The notes under the pieces were generated by a model. It did no database searches. It was given only the letters and a program-made list of their open reading frames with translations, and was not told where the DNA came from. This document shows positions 1 to 5,350 of a DNA stretch of 10,834 nt, in pieces. Made by a program: the position numbers and the translations under genes. This DNA comes from Candidatus Rokuibacteriota bacterium (lineage in GTDB: Bacteria; Methylomirabilota; Methylomirabilia; Rokubacteriales; CSP1-6), in assembly GCA_016179165.1 (NCBI GenBank), contig JACORX010000342.1:1-10834 (forward strand), read 5' to 3'. Each line of letters opens with the position of its first letter. The stretch's first letter is position 1.

Positions 1-48
1 CTCGGCAAGCCCGCCTTCCGGGGGGTCTGGCTCCGCCTGGCCCGCTGA
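1..48 (+). CDS. 3' end of a truncated CDS, function unknown
   Basis: Frame 1 is open from the window edge to a TGA at 46-48 and encodes the last 15 residues of a protein, LGKPAFRGVWLRLAR. All 15 codons end in G or C, as in the real genes of this window, which supports coding. The tail is basic and ends in a short amphipathic stretch. It is too short to assign to a family. The gene is convergent with the BtuF-like gene, and the structured element at 64-238 begins 15 bases after its stop. The fragment could still be a chance open frame in GC-rich DNA. Confidence 0.45.
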   Translation, partial: LGKPAFRGVWLRLAR

Positions 49-63
49 CAAGATGCGGAGGTC

Positions 64-238
64 GCAGGCTGCTCAAAAGGGCCCAGATGCGAGGCGGCGC
101 CCCGCCGTTCGAGTTGAGCGGCCGTTGTTGGCCGCGAGACGAGGGCTGAGTAGATCCGCACGCGAGGCGTACTCCCTGTACGTTGAGCGTGCGGCCGAGG
201 GCGCCAACGAAGCAGATGGGCCTTTTTCAGCGGCCTGC
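64..238. repeat. Palindromic, highly structured intergenic repeat-like element
   Basis: A 27-nt arm at 64-90 and its inverted counterpart at 212-238 match at 22 of 27 positions; the core is AAAAGGGCCCA against TGGGCCTTTTT. Inside lie a perfect hairpin at 118-135 (GCGGCC/GGCCGC, loop GTTGTT), a long hairpin at 156-194, and either a local hairpin at 93-106 (GGCGG/CCGCC) or a longer-range 7-bp stem 96-102/199-205. The element fills the gap between two convergent genes and ends on the stop codon of the minus-strand gene. On the plus strand it ends in GGGCCTTTTTC and on the minus strand in GGGCCCTTTTG, so it could also work as a bidirectional terminator. Its shape fits a MITE- or REP-like dispersed repeat. 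I recall similar elements in GC-rich environmental genomes, but only one copy is visible here. Confidence 0.7.
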
Positions 239-1047
239 TAGTCGCCGGCGATGAGACGGGGCAGGACGCGGAACGCCTCGGCGATGCGGGGGCCGTACCA
301 GGTGGCGAGCTTGCCGTCTACCAGGTGGACCCGACGGTGTCGCACCGCGGGGATGTCGGGATGCGCATTGAAATCCGCCAGGTGGGCCTGGCGGAACCTA
401 TACGGCTCGTCCGGCAGCAGCATGACCTCGGGGGCGGCGCGGGCGACGTCCTCGAGCGTCACCTCCGGGTAGCGCGTCGCGGACCGGCCGAAGACGTTGT
501 CGCCTCCGCACAGTGCGAGCATGTCGTGGGCGTACGTGTCGCGGTTGATGGTCATCCACGGCCCGCGCCAGATCGCGTAGAACACCCGGCGGGCGGGCTT
601 CCCCGCGCAGGCGCTGCGCACGTCGCCCAGCGCGGCCTCGAGGGCCGCGGCCATCTCCCGCCCTCGCTCCGGCAGCCCGACTACGAAGCCGAGATCGCTC
701 GCGAGCCGAATGCCCTCGGCGACGGTCCGGGGATACGTGACGTAGACCGGGATGCCCCAACCGCGCAGAGTCTCGACGTGCTCGCGAACGTTTTCCTCGA
801 CGTTGGCAACCACCAGGTCGGCACCGAGGTCTCGGATCACGTCCAGCTTCGGGTTCTTCTGGCCGCCCACACGCACCTTGCTTGCGACACCCTCAGGGGG
901 CTCGGTGCAGTACACGGTGCAGCCCGCCATCGATGGGCCCGCGCCGAGGGCGAAGAGAAGTTCGGTGACGCTCGGAATGAGCGAGACGATGCGCCGGGGC
1001 GGCGCCGGCAGAATCACGGCGGCGCCCGTTGCGTCGTGGAACTCCAT
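238..1047 (-). CDS. BtuF-like cobalamin/metal-binding protein (TroA/helical-backbone fold)
   Basis: The 269-residue product is a member of the helical-backbone metal receptor (PBP2, TroA/BtuF-like) superfamily. The N-terminal lobe carries RIVSLIPSVTELLFALGAG (19-37) and VRVGGQKNPKLDVIRDLGADLVV (59-80), with NVEENV after it. The C-terminal lobe has the YAIWRGPWMTINRDTYAHDML region (158-177), where Trp160 and Trp164 lie in the part typical of cobalamin-binding relatives, then LCGGDNVF and the PEVTLEDVARAAPEVMLLPDEPY stretch. Full-length relatives in ABC importers are exported. Here no signal peptide or lipobox is present, so the protein is probably cytosolic, as in many BtuF-like proteins annotated simply as cobalamin-binding. 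No transporter genes are adjacent. It starts at ATG 1047 without a clear Shine-Dalgarno sequence and diverges from pyrD. The family is sure; the ligand is inferred. Confidence 0.85.
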   Translation of the reverse strand: MEFHDATGAAVILPAPPRRIVSLIPSVTELLFALGAGPSMAGCTVYCTEPPEGVASKVRVGGQKNPKLDVIRDLGADLVVANVEENVREHVETLRGWGIPVYVTYPRTVAEGIRLASDLGFVVGLPERGREMAAALEAALGDVRSACAGKPARRVFYAIWRGPWMTINRDTYAHDMLALCGGDNVFGRSATRYPEVTLEDVARAAPEVMLLPDEPYRFRQAHLADFNAHPDIPAVRHRRVHLVDGKLATWYGPRIAEAFRVLPRLIAGD

Positions 1048-1080
1048 CGCGCGCTAGGATACCATGTGGGCGGAACGACC
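1048..1080. promoter_or_regulatory. Short divergent promoter region between btuF-like gene and pyrD
   Basis: Only 33 bp separate the two divergent start codons. A partly symmetric sequence CTAGGATA (1054-1061) reads as TAGGAT on the plus strand and TATCCT on the minus strand. Each matches the -10 consensus TATAAT at four of six positions. The minus-strand copy would start transcription almost at the ATG of the BtuF-like gene (leaderless), and the plus-strand copy about 14 bases before the pyrD ATG. I see no convincing -35 element at normal spacing on either strand. This is a suggestion from position and sequence only. Confidence 0.3.
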
Positions 1081-2070
1081 ATGGAGCGCGCCGCCGATCT
1101 CCTCTACCGCCTGCTCTATAGCGGCGTGCTCGCGCGGCTCCCGGAACGGATTGCGGTGCCGCTCGGCCAGTGGGCGCTGCGACTCATCCCGCTCGACCTG
1201 CTGCCGCTGTTCCGCAACGACGATCCCCGCCTGGCGATCACGCTGGGCGGCGTGAGGCTGCCGAACCCGCTGATCCTGTCCTCCATGTACTACGACACGA
1301 CCATTCTCAGGCGGGCGATGGGGCTCGGATTCGGCGCCGTCACCGCCAAGAGCATCACGCCGAAACCGCGCCCGGGGCATCCGCAGCCGAACCTCGTGCG
1401 CATCACCACGCCCGAGGGGCCCGGGCTCGTCAACTGCAACGGCTTTCACAATCCCGGCCTCGAGGCCTACCGCATCGCGCTGGCGTCGCTTCCCCATCGC
1501 GTCCCGCTCATCGTCGCCGCAGCGGGCGAGTCTGCGGAGGACTACGTCGCCGTGGTCGAGGGCCTCGCGCCCTTCGGCGATCTGGTGGAGATCAACATCT
1601 CCTCGCCCAATACCAAGCTCGTGTACGGCTGGTCCGAGCGGCCCCAGGAGCTGGCGAACGTCTTCCGCGCGGTGCGAAAGGCGACGGACAAGCCGATCAT
1701 CGTCAAGGTGTCGCCGGATTTTCGCCGGATCAATGAAGAGACGACGATTCCCTCCGCGCGTGACGCGGGCATCACCATCGTGAACTGCGGCAATGCGCAC
1801 CGCGTGGAGGAGCCGCGCCTCTCGCAGAAGGCCGGAGGGCTCTCGGGACCTGCGCTCTTCGCACGTACGCTCGAAAACGTGCGACGCCTGCGCGAGAGAT
1901 TCGCCGATAGCATCGAGATCATCGCCACCGGAGGCATCGACGCGCCCGACAAGGCCCTCCAGGCGCTCCAGGCCGGCGCGACGGCGTGCGGCTACTTCAC
2001 CGGATTCATCACGCGCGGCCCGCTCCTGGCGCGCACCATCCTCGATGCGCTTGTCAAGTCCTCTCGGTAA
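1081..2070 (+). CDS. pyrD: Dihydroorotate dehydrogenase, class 2-like (quinone)
   Basis: This 329-residue FMN enzyme oxidises dihydroorotate to orotate, the fourth step of pyrimidine synthesis. Class 2 members pass electrons to membrane quinones. A helical N-terminal extension (about 1-45) precedes the TIM barrel, as in membrane-associated class 2 enzymes. Class 2 motifs follow: TPKPRPGHPQP (93-103), NCNGFHNPG (118-126), NISSPNT (172-178), IIVKVSPD (206-213), GGLSGPAL (252-259), ATGGID (282-287) and GYFTGFITRGP (304-314). Ser175 is the expected catalytic base, flanked by Asn172 and Asn177; class 1 enzymes have Cys there. Lys209 fits the FMN lysine. After the barrel strand ITIVN the usual NTT is NCGNAH. 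The ATG at 1081 was chosen because GGCGGA lies seven to eight bases upstream and the N-terminus fits. The frame stays open far upstream, but only as antisense to the preceding gene. No other pyr genes are adjacent. Confidence 0.9.
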   Translation: MERAADLLYRLLYSGVLARLPERIAVPLGQWALRLIPLDLLPLFRNDDPRLAITLGGVRLPNPLILSSMYYDTTILRRAMGLGFGAVTAKSITPKPRPGHPQPNLVRITTPEGPGLVNCNGFHNPGLEAYRIALASLPHRVPLIVAAAGESAEDYVAVVEGLAPFGDLVEINISSPNTKLVYGWSERPQELANVFRAVRKATDKPIIVKVSPDFRRINEETTIPSARDAGITIVNCGNAHRVEEPRLSQKAGGLSGPALFARTLENVRRLRERFADSIEIIATGGIDAPDKALQALQAGATACGYFTGFITRGPLLARTILDALVKSSR

Positions 2071-2105
2071 CCCACACGTTATCCACTTATCCACAGACAT
2101 CCACA
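2068..2105 (+). promoter_or_regulatory. Direct-repeat array of DnaA-box-like 9-mers
   Basis: Four same-strand 9-mers follow each other: TAACCCACA (2068), TTATCCACT (2079), TTATCCACA (2087) and ACATCCACA (2097), with start-to-start spacings of 11, 8 and 10. The third is a perfect match to the E. coli R1/R4-type DnaA box TTATCCACA, the second has one mismatch and the outer two have two mismatches each. The first overlaps the pyrD stop codon. The array could bind DnaA as a titration, regulatory or origin-associated site. It could also be a slipped ATCCAC repeat of no function. No dnaA, dnaN, gyrB or rpmH gene is in view, so an origin is not supported by the context. Confidence 0.5.
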
Positions 2106-2357
2106 CCATGAAAAAATGCACGGTCCGATGCGGTTCTGCAGTCACGTATCGAATATATGACGCTCCGACCGTCCACCGCTTCGATAGGCTGAAAGGGAGG
2201 CAGCATTCACGCGTGTCCCACGCTCGAAGAGCGAGAAAACCCGCATCTGGTGCGGTGAAACGAAGCCTTGACATGGTTTGTGCGCGTAGCCAAGGTGGAC
2301 ACCTGCGCGGCATCTACGAGGTGAGAAACAGGACGTGAACACGCAGGCGAGGGGACG
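2106..2357 (+). other. Intergenic region with small hairpins ahead of the unknown small gene
   Basis: No convincing gene lies here. Perfect small hairpins occur at 2221-2233 (CGCTC/GAGCG, loop GAA) and 2241-2255 (CCGCA/TGCGG, loop TCTGG), and a nested one at 2282-2308 (GCGC outer stem; AGGT/ACCT inner stem). The second, read on the minus strand, is followed by GTTTTC and could be a weak terminator for transcripts leaving radC. The stretch 2106-2170 is richer in A and T than the surroundings. It could be a promoter plus structured leader for the gene at 2364. Confidence 0.3.
2268..2296 (+). promoter_or_regulatory. Possible sigma-70-like promoter for the small gene
   Basis: A perfect TTGACA (-35) lies at 2268-2273. 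At 17-bp spacing the -10 position is CAAGGT (2291-2296), which keeps only the second A and final T of TATAAT. A start near 2303 would give a leader of about 60 bases before the gene at 2364. The poor -10 keeps confidence low. Confidence 0.25.
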
Positions 2358-2363
2358 GTGAGT

Positions 2364-2606
2364 ATGGAGGCCAGCCGGAAGCCACTGGCGAAGGTCGAAG
2401 GCAGGAAGCGGATGCGGCTCAGCGGGCTGACGGTGGTGTGGAGGGGAACGCCGAGCCTCGATGACTGGGTCGCCTACATCGCCAATGGCACGAAGTCGAA
2501 GAAGCTGATCCTGGCCGATCACACCTCGGAGCGGAAGGTAAAGGGCCTCCTGGAGCGCATCCGGGGCCTCTCCAAGAAGGAAGTCGAGAAGCTGGCCAAG
2601 GGCTAG
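2364..2606 (+). CDS. Small basic hypothetical protein (80 aa)
   Basis: I do not recognise this protein. It has 80 residues and is strongly basic, with many Lys and Arg. A short predicted beta-like core (LSGLTVVWRG, then WVAYIANGTKSKKLILADH) is followed by a charged helical C-terminus, KVKGLLERIRGLSKKEVEKL. There is no signal peptide, membrane segment or metal motif. Codons are GC3-rich like its neighbours. GAGGGG at 2349-2354 sits nine bases before ATG 2364, a usable Shine-Dalgarno spacing. An in-frame GTG at 2358 would lie only three bases from it, so ATG is preferred. The gene stands alone after the hairpin-rich region and is convergent with radC, 23 bases away. The charge could suit nucleic-acid binding, but that is only a guess. 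Confidence 0.65.
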   Translation: MEASRKPLAKVEGRKRMRLSGLTVVWRGTPSLDDWVAYIANGTKSKKLILADHTSERKVKGLLERIRGLSKKEVEKLAKG

Positions 2607-2629
2607 CCCAAGGTCAGCGGCTTGGATGT

Positions 2630-3316
2630 TCATAACGCGCCCCGTTGGGCCAGGCTGATGAAACGCTCCCTCCCGATGATCACGTGGTCGTGGATGCGCA
2701 GATCGAGTAGCTTTGAACACTCGACCAGCTGGCGGGTGAGTCTCAGGTCCTCACGGCTCGGCGTGGGGTCGCCGCTCGGGTGGTTGTGGAGCAGGATGAT
2801 GGACGCCGCGGATTCGAGGATGGCAGGCTTGAAGACCTCGCGCGGGTGGACGAGGCTTGCCGACAGCGTCCCCTCGGAGACGACCACGTCCTTGAGCAGG
2901 CCGTTCTGGGCGTCGAGGAGGGCAAGCCTGAAGACCTCCCTCTTGAGGTCTTCCATCAGCGGTCCGTAGCGCGCGAAGACCTGCTCGGGGCTGGACAGCA
3001 CCGGCCGCGCGTGACCGTTGCGCGATCGAAGCCGCCGCGTGATCTCGAAGGCGGCCGCCAGCCGGACAGCCCTGGCCCGCCCGACACCGCGCACGCCGGC
3101 CACCTCGGCCACTTCGCGCCCCGCCAGCTCCTGGAGCGTGCCGAACTGCGTCAGGAGCCCTTGCGCCACATCGAGGGCGCTCATCCCCCGGATGCCCGTG
3201 CCGAGCTGTATCGCCAGGAGCTCACCGTCGGACAAGGCCGCAGCGCCCTTGTGATAGAGCCGCTCCCTGGGCCGCTCCTCGGCCGGCCACTCCGCGATTC
3301 GAAGCTCACGGGCCAT
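2630..3316 (-). CDS. radC: RadC family JAB/MPN-domain protein
   Basis: The 228-residue product has the full RadC (UPF0758) layout. The N-terminal part contains RPRERL and LSDGELLAIQLGTG (29-41), then helix-hairpin-helix-like VAEVAGVRGVGRARAVRLAAAFE (69-91). The C-terminal JAB/MPN metalloprotease-like domain carries Glu148 and the JAMM signature HNHPSGDPTPSRED (177-190), so His177, His179 and Asp190 are the expected zinc ligands. RadC was once linked to DNA repair, but its biochemical role is unsettled. The ATG at 3316 was chosen because the upstream extension would need a TTG and does not fit the family N-terminus; the Shine-Dalgarno match is weak. It lies 47 bases after tsaE on the same strand and probably ends the operon. 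It is convergent with the small gene at 2364. Confidence 0.92.
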   Translation of the reverse strand: MARELRIAEWPAEERPRERLYHKGAAALSDGELLAIQLGTGIRGMSALDVAQGLLTQFGTLQELAGREVAEVAGVRGVGRARAVRLAAAFEITRRLRSRNGHARPVLSSPEQVFARYGPLMEDLKREVFRLALLDAQNGLLKDVVVSEGTLSASLVHPREVFKPAILESAASIILLHNHPSGDPTPSREDLRLTRQLVECSKLLDLRIHDHVIIGRERFISLAQRGAL

Positions 3317-3363
3317 ACCGTTCTCGTAGCATGGGACTCGTCGCGGGAACAATGTCCACTCTC

Positions 3364-3798
3364 TCAGACGCCCGCCAGGACCTCCGCCGGCCCGAAGAGC
3401 TCAATCTGGCGGGGCTCGTCGCCCAATCCCGCGATCGTCACGGTGACGGTTCGGGGCGGCAGGAGAGGCAGGAGCTTGTCGGCCCACTCGACGACCGTGA
3501 CGCCCTCCCCGTGGAGCATCTCCTCGAGGCCCAGGTCCACGAGTTCGGTCAGGCTTCCGGTGCGGTACGCGTCAACGTGATAGACCGGCAGCCTGCCCCG
3601 GTAGTGGTTGACCAGGACGAAGGTCGGGCTCGTCACACCGGTCATGACGCCAAGGCCGCGCGCGAGGCCCTGGAGGAAGCAGGTCTTCCCTGCCCCGAGC
3701 GGCCCGACGCAGGCCACGACGTCGCCCCCGCCGAGCCTGCCTCCGAGCCGCTCGCCGAGGGCCTGCGTCTCCTGGGCGCTTCGTGAAACGACCTTCAT
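3364..3798 (-). CDS. tsaE: tRNA threonylcarbamoyladenosine biosynthesis ATPase TsaE
   Basis: The 144-residue ATPase works with TsaB, TsaC and TsaD to make the universal t6A modification at position 37 of tRNAs reading ANN codons; TsaE drives turnover of the TsaBD complex. It shows a P-loop GPLGAGKT (32-39), the family switch TSPTFVLVNHY (56-66), HVDAYR (74-79) with Asp76 as Walker B, and the VVEWADKL segment (102-109). Length is normal. The start ATG overlaps the stop of the upstream nnrDE gene in the sequence ATGA, implying coupled translation. It lies in the position this gene commonly takes beside NAD(P)H-hydrate repair genes. Confidence 0.95.
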   Translation of the reverse strand: MKVVSRSAQETQALGERLGGRLGGGDVVACVGPLGAGKTCFLQGLARGLGVMTGVTSPTFVLVNHYRGRLPVYHVDAYRTGSLTELVDLGLEEMLHGEGVTVVEWADKLLPLLPPRTVTVTIAGLGDEPRQIELFGPAEVLAGV

Positions 3799-5348
3799 CG
3801 GACGGCCGGGTTGAGCGCCCCCGGAATCGCCTCGATGATGTCGGACGCGATGAGGCCTTCCTCACCGCGATCGGCTGCGGCAAGGTCTCCAGCCAGCCCG
3901 TGGAGGACGCAGCCGGCCTGGAGCGCGGCGAGCGGGTCGAAACGCCGCGCGAGGAAGGCGCCGATCATGCCCGTCAGCACGTCGCCGCTGCCGCCCGTGG
4001 CCATGCCGGGATTGCCCGTGTGGTTGATGAAGACGCGCCCGTCCGGGCCACCGAGCACACTGCGCGCACCTTTAAGTACGAGGTGAACATGGTGGCGGGC
4101 ACAGAATTCCCGCACGCTCTCGATCCGATGGGCCTGGATCTCGGCGACCGAGGTCCCGAGCATCCGCGCCATCTCGCCCGGATGCGGCGTGAGGACGCGA
4201 GGCGCCGGCGCGCCGCCGAGTAGGTCGAGGTGACCGGCCAAGGCCGAGAGCGCGTCCGCATCGACTACCATGGGCCGGTCGAGCTCGGCGATGAGCGCGC
4301 GCGCGAGGGCCTGGCTCTCGGGGTCCAGGGAGAGCCCGGGCCCAAGCGCCACGGCGTCTCGCTGGGACGCGAGCTCGAGGACGCGGCCCTTTGCCTTGAA
4401 AGAGATGGCCTGGGCCGCGGTCTCCGGCAGCGGCTCGGTCATGACCTCCATACTGAAGCCGGCGACGATAGGCTGCTGGGACCCCGCGGTCGCCACGGTG
4501 CAGAGGCCGACACCGCTCCTGAGCGCCGCGCGGCCCGCCAGCGCCGCGGCGCCGCTCCTACCGATCGATCCCGCTACGACCAGGAGGTGACCGTACGTGC
4601 CTTTGTGGGTATCGGGCTTTCGCTTCGGGAAGAATCCGCTCACCGAAGTTTCGTCGAGCAGGAAGGTGGTGATGCCGCGCCCGACCTCCGCCTCGGGGAT
4701 ACCGATGGGGACGACGACCACGCGGCCGGCATGCTCGGCGGCGGGATAGAGGAGGAGGGAGCGCTTGTAGCCCGCGAAGGTCGCCGTGAGCGCGGCACGC
4801 ACCGCGGGACCTGGGAGCCCGCCGCCGTCCGAGTGGAGCCCCGAGGGCAAGTCGAGCGCGACCACGACACACCCTGCCCGTGCCGCCGACTCGTTCAGCC
4901 GTCCGATGACGTGAGCGGCAAGTCCGCGGGCGGGTGCGGCGAGCCCGGTGCCGAGGAGCGCATCCACGGCGAGGTCGGTTCCGTCGAGGGCGGTCGCGAC
5001 CGTCGCGACGTCGGCTTCGGTGCGGATCTCCTCGACGCGCCCTCGCCAGTGGCCGAGCGCGTGGGCCGCGTCCCCCTTCACCTCCACGCGCGAGCCGAGC
5101 AGAAGAACACGGACCTTCGCCCCCTTGGCCTTCAGGTGCCGCGCGACCACGAAGCCGTCGCCGCCATTGTTGCCCTTGCCGCAGAGGACGAGGACCCGCT
5201 TCCCCCTGATCGGCGCTTGCTCGCGGGCGATCAGCGCCGCGGCGCCGCGGCCGGCATTCTCCATGAGCCGGGGGCCGGAGATACCGAGTATCCCGATCGC
5301 GCGGGCGTCGAGGGCGCGCATCTCGGCGGCCGTGAAGACCGGCCGCAA
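3795..5348 (-). CDS. nnrDE: Bifunctional NAD(P)H-hydrate epimerase/dehydratase
   Basis: This 517-residue fusion repairs damaged NAD(P)H hydrates. The N-terminal YjeF_N domain (about 1-210) epimerises the R and S forms. It shows TAAEMRALD near the start, ENAGRGAA, the nucleotide loop GKGNNGGDGF (57-66), DALLGTG and ALDLPSG. The C-terminal ADP-dependent dehydratase domain (about 230-517) is ribokinase-like. It shows GTYGHLLVVAGS (250-261), DADALSAL (363-370), LTPHPGEM (386-393) and GMATGGSGDVLTGM (448-461), where Asp456 is the expected catalytic base. The start is taken as TTG 5348 because it begins two bases after the stop of the upstream lipoprotein gene. GAGG lies nine bases before it, and the protein then opens MRPVFTAAEMRALD as relatives do. 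A GTG at 5387 would overlap the upstream gene by 37 bases, and the next ATG would cut into the first helix. Confidence 0.95.
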   Translation of the reverse strand: MRPVFTAAEMRALDARAIGILGISGPRLMENAGRGAAALIAREQAPIRGKRVLVLCGKGNNGGDGFVVARHLKAKGAKVRVLLLGSRVEVKGDAAHALGHWRGRVEEIRTEADVATVATALDGTDLAVDALLGTGLAAPARGLAAHVIGRLNESAARAGCVVVALDLPSGLHSDGGGLPGPAVRAALTATFAGYKRSLLLYPAAEHAGRVVVVPIGIPEAEVGRGITTFLLDETSVSGFFPKRKPDTHKGTYGHLLVVAGSIGRSGAAALAGRAALRSGVGLCTVATAGSQQPIVAGFSMEVMTEPLPETAAQAISFKAKGRVLELASQRDAVALGPGLSLDPESQALARALIAELDRPMVVDADALSALAGHLDLLGGAPAPRVLTPHPGEMARMLGTSVAEIQAHRIESVREFCARHHVHLVLKGARSVLGGPDGRVFINHTGNPGMATGGSGDVLTGMIGAFLARRFDPLAALQAGCVLHGLAGDLAAADRGEEGLIASDIIEAIPGALNPAVR

Positions 5349-5350
5349 CG

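Noticed and set aside
53..241. Open frame of 62 codons on the plus strand
   Set aside because: It runs entirely through the palindromic element, has no Shine-Dalgarno and its Ala/Arg-rich product looks like translated repeat.
325..1080. Long upstream extension of the pyrD frame
   Set aside because: It is antisense to the BtuF-like gene and the residues do not resemble any PyrD N-terminus; the family-like sequence starts at ATG 1081.
1054..2313. 419-codon minus-strand open frame opposite pyrD
   Set aside because: Arg/Asp/Gly-rich shadow of a clear PyrD coding frame; no domain and no start signal.
2108..2338. 76-residue plus-strand open frame starting ATG AAA AAA after the DnaA-like boxes
   Set aside because: No Shine-Dalgarno, mixed third-position composition unlike its neighbours and no recognisable domain; it overlaps the hairpin cluster.
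2608..2625. Hairpin CCAAG/CTTGG between the small gene and radC as a terminator
   Set aside because: Only five base pairs with an eight-base loop and no T-run on either strand.
2142..2720. 192-codon minus-strand open frame
   Set aside because: It overlaps the end of radC and is antisense to the small gene at 2364, which has the better start signal.
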